Part shown: positions 23,133-35,480 of the stretch, one piece after another
How positions within the stretch are numbered: position 1 is the first letter of the stretch
Layout of the letters: each line of letters begins with the position of its first letter
Origin: Colius striatus
Lineage: Eukaryota; Chordata; Aves; Coliiformes; Coliidae
NCBI RefSeq assembly: GCF_028858725.1
Contig: NC_084767.1
Span: 2,903,501 to 2,967,500 of the forward strand
Direction: 5' to 3'
Length of the DNA: 64,000 nt
Translations under genes and position numbers: made by a program
The notes under the pieces: generated by a model
Told to the model about the DNA's origin: nothing
Database searches by the model: none
What the model saw: only the letters and a program-made list of their open reading frames with translations

Positions 23133-23858
23133 ATGGCTGCACAAAGTTTTGATGCTTAGGAGCAGGTTTTGGAACTGGGCAAAACTCTGTGGCCGTCTGT
23201 CTCCTAGCGGGCAGGTGACTGCCGTTGTGCTCCGTGCCTCCTGCTCTCTAGTTTTGGGGCAGAGTAATGGCAGTTCTGCTCATATAAACTAAAAATTGGG
23301 ACACTTTTATTGTACCTGCCTTTGGTTTTAAATACTTTATGATGAAGCTTTTTCCTGAGGACATCTGAGAAGCAGGGAAGGTATTAGCTTGTACATACCA
23401 ACTTTTTCCTTTTCTGCAATTGATAAACACTTAATTTGCTGTTCTCATCACCTTCCTCCAGTCAAGAATAATTCATTGTTTCTTACTGCTACTTTTTCTG
23501 TACACTGCAACCTTTGAAATGAACAAATAGGTGTTACTGAAGAAATGGGGGATAGTAGTGACTGTATGCCTGCTCAACTATGTGAAGTTTGAGTGCAGTC
23601 ATTTACCAGAGGTCATGTTCCTTACTGAAAAACAGTGAAAAACTTCTCAAATCACAGTTTACTGTTTTTGTTCTTTCAGAAGGTTGGGGAGAGCTGTGGT
23701 GTGTTTGAAGGTGTAGGAGCCACTAAGTAAAATAAGGACTTGTTTCTTAATATAAACGTCTCTGGTGGCCAGATGTGATCTGCACACAGCAGGGAGGCAA
23801 ATCTCTTTTAAACATCTGGACCTTTTGTGATTTCTTCTGTTCCTGTTTTTCCTCAAAG

Positions 23859-23994
23859 ATCCAAGCCAAGAAGAAACCTCCTCCAGTGAAGTATGAAGTT
23901 GGAGATCTTGTTTGGGCCAAGTTCAACAGACGCCCGTGGTGGCCATGCACAATTTGTCATGACCCAGTGCTGGACTGTCACTCAAAAATGAAAG
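23859..23994 (+). CDS. NSD1: NSD1 exon 3, first half of PWWP1
   Basis: A classic polypyrimidine tract and CAAAG acceptor precede it. It encodes KYEVGDLVWAKFNRRPWWPC, the start of the N-terminal PWWP domain, which in this family reads H3K36-methylated nucleosomes. The aromatic-cage Trp residues are present. It starts in phase 0 and ends in phase 1 at AAAG|GTACTG; the split codon gives Val with exon 4. Confidence 0.96.
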
Positions 23995-26752
23995 GTACTG
24001 TATCTGTTCAGACTACAAAGTGGTGGAGGTGTTTGTGTGTGACAGGATGCTGCAGTTCTTAATTATTTTTTAAAAGAAGGCTTTTGAAAGGTGTGAGGAA
24101 ACAGACTACTATGAAAGAAAGACCTGAGTCTATAAAGTAAACCTCGATCAGGGAGGTGACAGGAGGAGGATGGGGCTGAGGCTGATGGGAGTGGCACAGG
24201 GGTTTTCTTCACAGAGGATAGGAAGGATGAGCAGCTGGGCTGAGCTCAGGGCAATGCTGAAAAAGGAGCAGCCTCTCGAAACAGGAGTGCAGAGAAAGCA
24301 GAGAAAAAGGAGGTGGATCATGCAAGGGCAGGCAAGCAAGGCTGGGAGGCCTGTAGGGTGTGAGGACATGGAGAGTTAACCAAGCTTGGAGAACAAGAGG
24401 CTGGAGAGGCTGAGATGGAGGGTTTGGGGTAGTGCAGAGAGTGTGTGGGGAATGTGTGGGGGAAGTGAAATGGTTTTGGTCTTGTTTGGCATGGGGAAGC
24501 CAGTATCTGTTTATAGGGAAATACAGGAAAAACATGGAGATCGAACCACATAGGTGAAAGTTCAGGGCATAGTGTGTCAGGGAGACTAAGAAGCAATTGA
24601 GTGTGAGGAGAAGAGGTGGGGGAAATAAGGGGAGATGCAGGGCATATATGAGTGCAGGAGAGAGCCAGGAAGGAAGAGAACCTCACAAGTTCAAGGCAGA
24701 TAAGTATAGGTGAGTGATGGAGAGAAGTAGTTGTTTGGTTTGAAGGGTTGGTTGGTTTGGTTGATTTGGTTGATTGATTTGGTTTGATGGAGAGGAAGAG
24801 ATTGTTTGGTTTGCTTTTAGGATAATACTAGCTGCCATGGGGAGACTGCCACAAATGGAAAGGCTTATTTATTTGTTCCTTGTTCCCCTTCTGATTATTT
24901 TTGTTCTGTGGGCAACTGGAACCCCTTCAACTGATGCCGCCTGCCACTGACAACTCTGTAGACTGGTGAGGTTGCTGCTCCCTGATGTATTTCTCTCCTT
25001 GCTGTCCTGAGAACCAAGTGCTGAGATTGTTTAGACTTCTTTTTTTTTGAGTGGCTATCAGCCCAGAGCCCTCTGCTATTTATCTAGAGACATGAGGTAG
25101 CTTTTCCTACATTGTGCTCCCATCATCCCAAAGTCTGGTTGCTGTAGTCATCTTACTTGCTATTTTTCCACCTCCCCCTCCATCCTTTGGGAGGCATTCA
25201 TCCCAATTCCAGACAATACTGAATGTGCTGCTTTAAATAGTCCCTTTTGAGCTCTCAAATTCCTGTTGAAGATGTTGCTGGAAGATAATGCCAGACATAC
25301 ACTCTTCCCCCACATCCGTCCCCATGGAAGTTTTGGACAGGGTTTAATGCATATAGCTGTCCAGTAATCCCCTCTCAGCCTGTGTATGAGGATTGCTAAT
25401 AAAGGCATTTTGCAGGGAGGAAACAAGCTATTAACAGGTTCCAGCAAGGTCTGATCTCCAGCTACACAACAGACTCTCCCATCACATTTTATCCGTATTC
25501 AAACCAGTAGAGCTCTGGGGAAATTGCATTTTCCAGTTGTGACTGTGTGTAAGTCTCCCCTCCCTGATGCCAAGGTGGCAGAGTGAGTGGATCTGAACTC
25601 TGGTGCTTTTGGGCAGGGGGAGCTGCAGGGGCTCTGTGTACTGCAGGAAGCACAGTCTTCCTGCCTTGGCTCTCCTGTTGCCAAGGGAACAAGCCCTTCA
25701 AAACAAGGCAAGTCGCTTCAAACTCATCACTTGTGCAAAAACCTCTTCCCTTAGGTTTGAGGCATGCTGTTTTGTTTAAAGCAGTTTACCTTTTCTCAAC
25801 AAGCTCTTGGAGATTTTTGGAGCTGGAAGATTGAAGCTCAGTACCATGAATGAGATGTCATCTTTGCCCTTGGTTTGATGCTGCCCTGGTCATTGTTGTC
25901 CTCTTAGTGGTCTTGGTCAGACTCTCAGTGTCAGCCTCACTAGAGGCCAGGCTACTTCAATGTTCTGGCACTCCTAGAAAAGACAGCACAGACCAAACAG
26001 ACTGCAAAGTCTAAGCTATGTGTTCACCCAGAAAGCACATTTGAAAAATCTTTGTGCCCTTACAATTGAGATGCTTCCCTTGCTCTGCATCTTTGTGCCC
26101 AAAGCACAGAGATAGTCCTTGCAACTAACATTTTGCCACGTTGCACCTGATCCTTGCAGAGTGTATGTGCACAGGGATACTTCCTGAAATATTGCTGCTA
26201 ATGTTTATGTCCTAAATGAGAATTTGTTTGGTAACAAAGCATTGAACAACCTGCAGTATGTTGTGGTAGGAGAGAAACTCAACCTGTATGAGTAACTGCT
26301 ATCTAGAAGGGTGTCATTTCTGACTGTTGCTGGCTCAGTTGCCTGTTTCCAACTGTCAAGTGGACTGGACTGTTTAATCATTAATCAGGGAGTAGGGAAA
26401 ATATAAACGTCCTTCCTCAAATGTTGTGTCTCTCAAGGAAAGAACCATTTGGATGTTTTTGAGCCAAGCTGTAGTCTGCTGTAGGGAGATGACCCTTCTT
26501 AGACTCGTTAATCCATTGTTTAAGGAAAAGAAATAATGTTTAGAAATAGAGTAGCAACACAGAACATAGACAGGGTCAAAGGGTCTCCCTTAGTCCTGAG
26601 TAGAAGTCCCCAGAACTGGCATTCATGTGGGAATGTCACTAAGCAGTAAGTTGTTGAAAGTTACCTGGGAAATTGTTACCGCTTTCTGTGGTTCTTTTTG
26701 TGTGTCTTTTGTTATAAGCAAGGGGTTAATTCAGTTCCATTTCTCAAAACAG
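23995..26752 (+). other. NSD1: NSD1 intron 3 with purine-rich segment
   Basis: GTACTG donor, AAAACAG acceptor. Bases about 24130-24720 are strongly purine-biased on the + strand, followed by a TTGGTTT repeat. The remaining two kilobases show nothing recognisable. Confidence 0.85.
24731..24790 (+). repeat. TTGGTT/TTGATT simple repeat
   Basis: Sixty bases made of TTGGTTTGG and TTGATT words, an imperfect 4-7 base repeat in intron 3. Confidence 0.85.
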
Positions 26753-26925
26753 TCAGCAATCGAAGACCATACAGAGAGTACTATGTGGATCCCTTAGGAG
26801 AACCTTCAGAGAAAGCCTGGGTTGCTGGGAAAGCTATTGTCCTCTTTGAAGGAAGACATCAGTTTGAAGAGCTGCCTGTCCTGCGGAGGAGAGGAAAGCA
26901 AAAGGAAAAAGGCTACAAACATAAG
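26753..26925 (+). CDS. NSD1: NSD1 exon 4, second half of PWWP1
   Basis: It encodes residues 278-335, beginning VSNRRPYREYYVDPLGEP and ending in the basic segment RRRGKQKEKGYKHK, matching human NSD1 closely. The acceptor is AAAACAG and the donor AAG|GTGAAA, with phase 0 at the end. Confidence 0.96.
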
Positions 26926-28846
26926 GTGAAAAATCTCTTTGCCCTGACATGTTTTTGATGCTTTGAATCTGCGCTGTACAAAGTATTCCTTTATGCCTGG
27001 AATTGTGCTTGGGCAGCTTTCTTCTGTGGCAGTGACTGCAGCAACACGAGCAGGGAAGTGATTCTTTGCATCCTTAGAATGAGCAGTTTATAAGCTGCCA
27101 GGAGTTTCTAGGCTCTCTTTTAAGTTGGGGTGTGGCCTGCTGCTTTTATTGCCTAGACAGCTATCAGAGGCAGAGCAGTCTCACTGTTCCTCTGCTCTGA
27201 GCAGCCCTCTCCTGATGTTTATTACGGAGCTTCTAAATAACTTCCTGTGCTCTCTGGCAGCCTCTTTTGGCTGATCTGAAGCAGAGGTGGAGCTGCACGC
27301 TTCACTAGATCACTGGCTGAGATAAAGCAGTGGGATTTTTAGCCCTGCTTCAGTAATTCCCTGTAGAGAAACCTGAGAGGACTTATCATTTGGCTTGGAA
27401 TACATTTTATCAGTGAGCCTGTGGGAATGAGTTTTGTGGCTCATCGCATCATCTCCATTTCCAACCATAACAACCCTGAGCAGTTACAGCCAGTGTAATG
27501 TGAAGTGACGTGAGGATCTGCTCTTCATCTTTAGGAAGGTGACTGGAGAAGTTAAGTTCTTAGTATTGCTAAGGTGAAGTAGTACAGAGGCTGCTGTGTT
27601 GCTGTGAGGGAGCAGATAGTCAAACCAGACACCACTGCCTGTTATTTTTAATTCTCTTTTTTTCCTAGAGGTTTGTTAGTGAAGTGCTTAACCCATGTTA
27701 ATGCAAAACCATCAGATTAAATGTGCTTCTGCAGATGTTGAGCCCCTGGGTGCAATACTTTAATTTGGTTTTCCTTTTTCAGGGGCATTTTCAGTATCTT
27801 CTCTTTAAGAATTTATCTTCTTGTTTTCTTGACCCCCTAGTAACTAGTTACATGCTCCCATCCCAAGTGACTTTCCTGCTCCTATGAGTCCTGTGTGTGA
27901 ATGGCTACAATACAGGGAAGCAAATGTTTGTTGCTCACATTAATACCCAGCTTTACATGCCTGGAAGGCAAGGTGTGATGTGAAGCTGAAAGTTTTGGCT
28001 GCTTTGCTGTTGGGCTCCATAAAACTTACTCAATCTGCTGAAATGAGGTTTTGTTTGGGTAGGATTTTTAAAGGAAAAGTGTCAGAAATTTGAGTCGTTC
28101 CTCCTGCCTTGTAAATGACTTTGATTTTAGGAGTGGTTGTGAAGCCTTTGACTTGCTGTTGTGCAGCCAAGAACTATTTATGTTGATAAGTTTCTTACTG
28201 TTACTAGTTAGCAGTTTCCTGTCTGGTATGGAGAGTGCTTTTTGTTTTATATTAAAGGTACAGAGTTAAAGCTGAGACTTCTAGGTAATGCATGTCTTGA
28301 ATTTGATAAGAGCCTGTTTTAGATGTGTGTGTATCTCATGTTTGTACCAGGGTGAGTTGCTGGAGAGGGAAGATTGAATTGTGCTCTGAGTTCCCGGATG
28401 CAGGAGTAATCAAGAATGAGTAAAGCAAGCACATCTGTTCAAATATTTAGATGACAATAGTGCTGCAGTTGCCTTGAGATGCTTGTTGGCTGTTGCTTTG
28501 CATTTCTGTGCTAGAGATCCATGCCATAGACGTTCCCTTTAACCAGCTACTGTGTTGAGGGTGTGCTGGGATGCCAGGACATCAGATTCCTGGGAGACCT
28601 GTGCATGCAGGAACCTTTTTGCTGTTCTGGGAACTCGCAGGGATTTTTATTAGGCTCAGTAGGAGTGCAGCGTACTTAACCCAGGAGGAGTATTCTCTGT
28701 GTCCACTAGGCACAGTCTCTGGGACCCCATATGATTGTCTTAAAGATGCAAAATGCAGGACTCTGTGCCTGTATGTCTCTGTCTCACTTTTATTGCTGAC
28801 CTCATCTTTTTTTTTCTTTCTCTTTTTTGTCTCCTCTAACTTAAAG
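26926..28846 (+). other. NSD1: NSD1 intron 4
   Basis: GTGAAA donor; the acceptor follows a run of over 30 pyrimidine-rich bases (28806-28846). The exon 5 frame happens to stay open back to 28571. Nothing else recognised. Confidence 0.88.
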
Positions 28847-31430
28847 GTTCCTCAAAGATTTATGGCTAAATGGAAAGTAAGTGTTGGACAGGCAGAAGAC
28901 ATTCTTCTTGGGGGGCCAGAGGATCAAAAGTGCAGCCAGAACTCCAGCGAGCTGGACAGTGAGAAGGAAGTGCAGTCAGAATGCTATGCCAGCAGCGACC
29001 CTGGAGCAGAAAGGGACAGGCAGCTGAATGGCTGTTTTAAATCCTTGGCATTTGACTCCAGACACCTGGCCAGTGAAAAAAGAAAATTGCACATGAAGCC
29101 ACATGTGAAAAAAAGCTCTGACAGCAGAAAAAGGACTAGAGTAAAAAAGATTGGCACGAGAGGGGAAGCATCCAGGGGAGAAATCAGAGAAAAAACGCCA
29201 GACAGCATAGTTAGAAACGTGATTGTCGGGGACCTACCAGATAAACATGCGTCTCAGGAGCTTCAACGGATGGCCAGCAGCCTGACAGCATCCAGTAGCA
29301 CCAGGGGAAACCATTTGCTTTCCTCAATGGGAGAGAGACGTTTTGAAAAGACCCCTTTGAAACCGGACTATGAGACTCGTAAAAGCGATGCTCTGAAGAG
29401 CACTCTCCAAGGGGATTTGTTTTCCAACACACCTTTGGAGAGAGAGAAGAGCTCCCTGGGCATCTTGTGCAGTTCCAAATTACAAATACACTATTCTGCA
29501 TCTGATGCTGGTGTTGAGAAGAAGCAAACTGAATCGGATTCGTCCTCTTCCCTCTCAGATGGTGGGAACAGTGATGCAGATACCATGGACCAAAGTTCAG
29601 AGAGAGCCTCGAGCGCTCTTGAAGTTAGTGATTCTTCAGATAAAGTGGAGAAGGAATTTCCTATGACATCAAGTGGAAACATTAAGCTTTCCATGTACCT
29701 TTCTCAGAAGAGCAACAGAAGGGCCAGGAAGAAGTCGTACAGAGATCGCAAAGCTCTGGGAGGCTCAGTAACCAGCAGACTTGATGCTGAATTTGCAGAC
29801 GGGGAGCTTGAAGTAGGCTTCTCTGATGCTGAGATGTCATTGCCGGCTCTCGAGCACTCCTCAGATGCGAGAAATGACAATCTTTCCCTAGCAAAAAAGC
29901 ACACTACTCCCCAAAGTGTTTCCAAGGACAGCTCCTGGCCTGCTGCCGCAAACCAAGCAATCTTAAAACCGAAAAGCATGAAATTGCCCCGAATCAGGAG
30001 TATAAAATGCAAGCATAAAGAAAAAGCTGCTGGATTGGAGGCTTCTCTTGCAGAAGAGGAGGGTGGTGTGAATCACTGCCCTTCTGATACCAAAGGTTTC
30101 TCTGGCCTTCAGAGAGATTCTCTTCAGAGGAGCGGAAAAGTCGACGGTCAGAAACTGTTAAACAACATGCACGAGAAAGCCAGGGATTCTGCTGAAATAG
30201 AAACAGCTGTGGTGAAACACGTCCTGTCGGAGCTGAAGGAGCTGTCCTACCGCTCCATGAACGATGACGCGGGTGACTCTGGCACTCCAAAGGCCACAGT
30301 GCCTTTACTTTTCCCTTCCGCCTCGGGTCACGGTCGTTTGCCCATTGAGCCAGACTATAAATTCAGCACCTTGTTAATGATGTTGAAGGATATGCACGAC
30401 AGTAAGACAAAAGAGCAGCAGCTGATGACTGGTCAAAATATAGTCCCGTTTCGAAATACCAACACGACTGACGTTTCTGGAAGCAACACTTCGAGTTGTC
30501 TGAAGTCCTTGTCTATTGTAGGTCCCCCGTATAAAATAGAAAAAAATGGAGATTGTGTCCAGGAAACAGTAAATCCAAACTCTGCTCTAAGCAACTCCTC
30601 CTTTTCATGCAGTCCTCCAACCAAGTTGCCAGGGATTGGTACTAGTAAAAGGGAGCCCGCGAGTACTGCTGTTTCTGGGACAAACGGCACAAATTGCATG
30701 CCCAAACGCAACTGTTCAAAATCTAAGCAGTCATCAAAGCTTGGAGATAAAACAGTTTCAAACAGAAAGGACTTAAAACCAGGAGGGCCAAGTAAGTTGC
30801 TAAGTCGGTTATCCAGAGATTCAGGAGAACATGCATTCCGCGTTCATGGTTCGGTTACCAGTCCTCTAGGTAATGAAGCAGAAGATACTGAGAGGAAAGA
30901 GTCTGTTGATTTAACAGAACATTCAACTGATGAAGACTCTGCCAGTTTATCTGATGACAATTTAGATCGTGTTGGAAGGAGACCTGAAGCTGGTAGAAAT
31001 ATTGAGAGCTGCACTGCTGCTGAGAATGGGGAGAGTCCAGACTTGGATTCAGAGGCAAACAGTGAGAGCTCTCTTGGTGATGAGTCTAATGATGTAAATC
31101 ACGTAGCACCCAAAAAGCGATGGCAGCGTTTTAACCAAAGCAGTGCTAGATCTAATAAGCACATCAGTAGATCTAGGGAACAAGGAAACTTGGAGAGTGC
31201 CTTTGGCCTGAATTCTCGTGGCTTTTCACTGAAGGGAAATGAGTGCTTGGGACGTAGGCATACCCCTCGTTCAAAGGTGCTTGAGGGAGACCCGACAGGT
31301 CAGGACTATGAGAATCATTTAGACTTAGTTGAGAAACGTTTGAATGTATGTGGTAAGCCAAACAACAGTGTGATGGACTCAGAAACAGAGCTTGGCAACT
31401 TTGCTCCCCAGTCTGAATTCTCTGCACAAG
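28847..31430 (+). CDS. NSD1: NSD1 exon 5, long disordered region with nuclear-receptor interaction block
   Basis: This 2584-base exon (residues 336-1196) is the largest complete one, as in human NSD1. It is Ser-, Lys- and acid-rich and mostly poorly conserved. Conserved islands are LNGCFKSLAFDS (29025-29055), the segment around KLLNNMHEKARDS (from about 30157), HVLSELKELSYRS, and FSTLLMMLKDMHDSKTKEQ (30362-30418), which carries the FxxLL variant of the receptor-binding LxxLL motif. Near the end, PKKRWQRFNQ is also conserved. The acceptor follows a long T-rich tract; the donor is CAAG|GTAAGG in phase 1. The frame stays open 60 bases into intron 5, so retention would add 20 residues and then stop. 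Confidence 0.97.
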
Positions 31431-34400
31431 GTAAGGGAGCTGGACTTGCGCCAGAGTGTGTATTTCTATACATTTTATACTTTTTCATTTAAAGCATAAG
31501 TTATGGATCTTGGGGCTGTTTGACAACATGGAGATGTGTGCATCTGAGCTGAAGAAAGTGCTATGCCTTGGTTTTGGGTTCTCTATACGCACAGAGGACG
31601 AAGAAGGCAGAGCTATAGTGGGAATTTGCTTAGCTTTTTGGGCAGGAAGCTTAAACACATGACAAATCATTAGTTTCTCCACAGTGGTAGGTAAAAGCAT
31701 CCTTCTGAGTTCAGGATTTTTTTTAACCTTCACAGTATGTTCCTTAGAAGCCACGTGCTTGGTGTTACCTGGATAGATCAGTGCTAGAAGGTTGTGGGAA
31801 ACTTGAGCCTCAGTAGCTGCTCTTCTTTTCCTTTCTATTGATGTTTGACATGGAGTCTGTGGCTTCTTGTGTAGGATTTCATCAGGACAATGTTTTGGGG
31901 TTTTTTTCTCCTTTTAGTGTGGAATTTTAATAGTTGCTAAGAATGAATTGGGGAACCCCACAGTTTTCCTAATTTACAGCTCTGGTGTGGTTGCCTGAGG
32001 GGTGAAGGGGAAGCTACCAGGGAGGCTGGATGGGAGGTGGATCTGGAAGATGGCAGGCAGAAGTAAAGCAGCGTCATTGGCAGGGAAATGACCTAGGAAG
32101 GAGGAGGCTTCTGAGGAACTCAAGGTTGGACACCCATGCCTCTCACGGAGACAGGGATGTTTTGTTAAAGCCAGAAAAGGGGAATCTGTGGAGTGAATAG
32201 GTCCAGCAGATCCACGTTCAACACATTGTTCTCAGGCTTCTGGGGAAGCAAACCATAGTGAAAAGAACACCATGAATTTTTTACATAGATTTTACCAAAC
32301 TGAATTGCTCAAGTCTGTTTGCAGTATCATAAATTAATCTAATGGGACATAATTTTGAACCTATGTGTGTTTTGTCACAGAGATGTTTCTTTAGTGCACG
32401 TTTTGGTGTGTGTATTTTGCTGTTAATGGTTGTTGAAGGTTTCCTGTACCTCTCGTTTCAATGTGGAAAAGGCAGCTCCTGGCTTAGTAGTTGTAGGACT
32501 TGCCCAAGGCAAGTCACAGCAGGCACAGAAAATTAGTGTGTGGGGTAAAAGTTCTGGCTTGAAATCGTGACAAGCTTAATCATTCACTGGCTCCTCTGGC
32601 TGTGACCTTGTGTTTTTGAGGACTTAAGTCTTGGCAGAGCAGGTGAGAGGATGCCTATTGTTTTGGGACCATCAAGGCTCTGCTGCAGGAGCGTCACAGC
32701 CCACCTGAGTTCCTTGTTTGCACAAAGATGGAGATGAGTTCTCATAGCTTCATGATGGTTTTGCAATTGAAGTGTCCCTGTAATGTTGCTTTGTGAGATG
32801 AAGAAGCCAGTCTAAAGAGAGAGATAGAGAAGAATTGCTGCTGAGAGATAATAATGTTGGGAGAGGAAGGCAGCAGGCTCCTGGGCAAGATGGCACTGGT
32901 AAAGAGGAGGGCAGGATGCTGGTGCTGCATACAGGGTTGCAGTGAGGGCCTGGGTTTGCTTCGAAAAGTGACAGATCAGCAACAGCAGTGTATTCTAATT
33001 CCCCTGCCCTAAATAGCATGTGAGCCTTGAAGCAAGCCTCAAGCTTACCTAGGCAGACATGCTGTAGGGAGGCAGCAGAGCCTCTGTGCCTGGGGAGCTG
33101 TCTGCACTGATGTTGAATCCCCAGTGTGCTGGTGGTAGCGAGTCTAATGCTGTGAGAAGATCATTTGTGGAAACCATTTGGGCAAGGCCAATTACAAGGT
33201 AGAGAGAGTGATGTTTTAAGTTTGACTGCAGCTTTCAGAAAAGAAAGTACTTCCTCTGCTTGCCAGTGCTTTGAGAAGACATGGCTAATCCTTTTCTGCA
33301 GCAAGCAGAAATCGGTGTAAGGGACAGACAGGCTGTAGTCACAACTGTGTCATTTCCACTGACCTCAAACTATATGAAGTCTTCATCATGGTTGAATGGC
33401 AACCTTTGGCATATTTTTGCTCCAAAAATGTGTAGTGGTGCAATTCAGAGCAAATAAAGCAGAAGTGAAGACTGGTGGAATTTGTTGATGTAAAACAATA
33501 TTATAAATAGTGATTTCATCAGGTATGTGATTTGCCAGTGCCAGTCAGACTGCATTTGGATGCTTGTATGGGATTCATATTGTGGGGAAAAAAACTGTGA
33601 TGAAGCCAGTCCTTCTGCTCTGCTATGAGGCTTTGGGGCTCTAAATAGTTGCCCAGTGAGGATACTTATCCTCTAACTACTGTGCTCAAATGTCTGTTTT
33701 ACCCAGAGACCCGTGCAGAGCATTAATAGAGGCTGAAAATAGCAGTGTTTGAGAAGGTTGTTCCTCTCTTCTCTTTTGGCCAAGTTTGATGTTTTCATGC
33801 TTGTTTAACCACAAAGCCACAATAAAGTGTAGCAGTCTTGTCCAACATCCCTGTTCTGAAGTGTTGCACTGGAATGCTTTGTTATAAAACATCTCTGTTT
33901 TAAAGAAGAAAAAGCCACGTCCTACGCATGAAAAGAAGTGAAGAGGGTATTTATTGTTTGTTCGTACATTTCCAAGAGACCACAAATGTTTTTGTGACTA
34001 GGAGAAATCTTTTGATGATGATATGTTACAATTTTGAAAGCTAAGAAAGGGGAAAAGTCAAAGGTATTCTGAGAAGTGAGAAAAAGACAGAAGGTTGCTT
34101 TTCATCTTGCTTTTGCAGCTTGTTGAGTCAAGGTCACTCAGAGCCTTAAGGCTCTTATTTTTTAAGAGCTGGAGTGTGTTGGGGTATTGAGGTGATACAG
34201 CATGGGTGCTTGGGTTTGCATGGAGGAAATACCTGTTACTGGGTTTCCCTTGCAATGGCACAGCATTGTGTTAAAACAAAGACCTATGAGCCCTGAAGAG
34301 CTTGCAGCCTGGTGAGGACTGCTCACTGTTCACTCCTTGATCTCACTGTGGAACCTATTGTCAGAAAGCAAAGGCAATGAATGGGTTTGGAGTACTAGAT

Positions 34401-34920
34401 AGGGAATACAAGGCTCTTGTGTATAGAAAAATATGCCAGGGAGGAGGGGAAGGGAAGGAGTTACACTGGTGTGTTACTAGTGAAAGAAGTGACTGAACTG
34501 TGTTACGGGAAGACCATGTTTTCCTGTGTCCCTGCACTAATACCAGAGCAGTTTGGGTTAACAGCAAATTAGGAGCCTGAGTTGCTAATGGTCTTAGGAT
34601 TTGTTAAAAGTATCACAAAGTTAGGTGTAGTTTGTCTAGGGAGATGTTGAGTAAAATTCCAAGAGTCTGTCAGTCAGATATCTAATGTTCTTTGATTCTT
34701 TATCTGAAATCCTTGAAGTCTCCCAGGTCCTTGTAAGGATTGTGGAAAAAGGCTCAAAAATTGTAAGGCTGTATTGGAGAGAAGGAAGCATCAGGGCTTT
34801 CCCCACACGGAGGCTCTGGAAGAGAAGGCAGGAACAACCGTTATCTACAGATTATGAGGAGAGTTTTGTCTTGTGATCACCTCAGAAACACAGTCTTGAA
34901 GCTACTTTTCTTTTCCTTAG
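31431..34920 (+). other. NSD1: NSD1 intron 5
   Basis: GTAAGG donor, TTCCTTAG acceptor. Read-through from exon 5 meets a stop at 31490-31492. The rest holds no repeat, RNA gene or coding sequence I can recognise. Confidence 0.85.
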
Positions 34921-35042
34921 TACATTCAGAGAGAAAACGCCTTAGAAAGCCAAGTAAACGGCTTCTGGAATATGCAGAAGAATATGATCACTTATTTGCA
35001 CCCAAGAAAAAATCAAAGAAGGGCCAGGAGCAATTGCAAAAG
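34921..35042 (+). CDS. NSD1: NSD1 exon 6, basic RLRKPSK segment
   Basis: It encodes ERKRLRKPSKRLLEYAEEYD and a following Lys-rich stretch (APKKKSKKG), closely matching human NSD1. A nuclear localisation or nucleic-acid-contact role is plausible from the basic clusters. Acceptor TTCCTTAG, donor AAG|GTGGGT, phase 1 to phase 0. Confidence 0.95.
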
Positions 35043-35188
35043 GTGGGTGAAGGCTGATGTGCTCTTTCTGGCTATACTCTGGGGCTCTGATCTGTGTGTC
35101 TTCAAAGTGTTCTTACTGGCTTAGCGTTCTTGCTGTGTGCAGTGCTGTGCAGGATGAATGTTTTCACCAACATATTTCACTACACTAG

Positions 35189-35480
35189 GTGAATTCTGTG
35201 GTGAGATCTGAATTTGAAGGAGGTCTTCCTGCACAATGCAGTCCTGACAGAGATGGCCAGCGGGGGCCAAGTTCTTTGGTTTCAACTCCATCTTCAACCA
35301 AAGAGTCCCCTCCAGTCCTTGAAGCGGAGTGCTCCTTCTCAGAACTAGGATCCCATTCTGCTGATCCCACTCATCAGCTTCTAGAAGGACCTTCAGATTT
35401 TCCAGAGCTAGTGCTTTCTTCCTCAGATGTTTCTGAAGTTTCTGCTTCTCCAGATGCAGAAGAGAGATTCCTAAAATCAG
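35189..35480 (+). CDS. NSD1: NSD1 exon 7, disordered Ser/Pro/Glu-rich linker
   Basis: It encodes about 97 residues of low conservation; the segment STKESPPVLEAECSFSEL aligns with the human counterpart. No domain is visible. Acceptor TACACTAG, donor TCAG|GTAAGT, phase 0 to phase 1. Confidence 0.92.

Larger units (their letters stand above)
8613..23858 (+). other. NSD1: NSD1 intron 2 (15.2 kb)
   Basis: GTAAGC donor, CTCAAAG acceptor. The first 300 bases belong to the CpG island and carry YY1-like sites; the rest is ordinary T-rich intronic DNA. It contains a CR1 remnant at 20517, a possible one at 14745, a GATGGT-type run near 12814-12840, and a G-run at 23111. No open frame over 240 codons outside the island looks like a protein, and no RNA gene was recognised. 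A small NSD1 exon hidden here cannot be excluded. Confidence 0.8.

Noticed and set aside
8613..23858. Search for tRNA, snoRNA or microRNA genes in the large intron
   Set aside because: No cloverleaf, box C/D or H/ACA pattern, or convincing long hairpin was found by eye; a covariance-model scan would be needed to exclude them.
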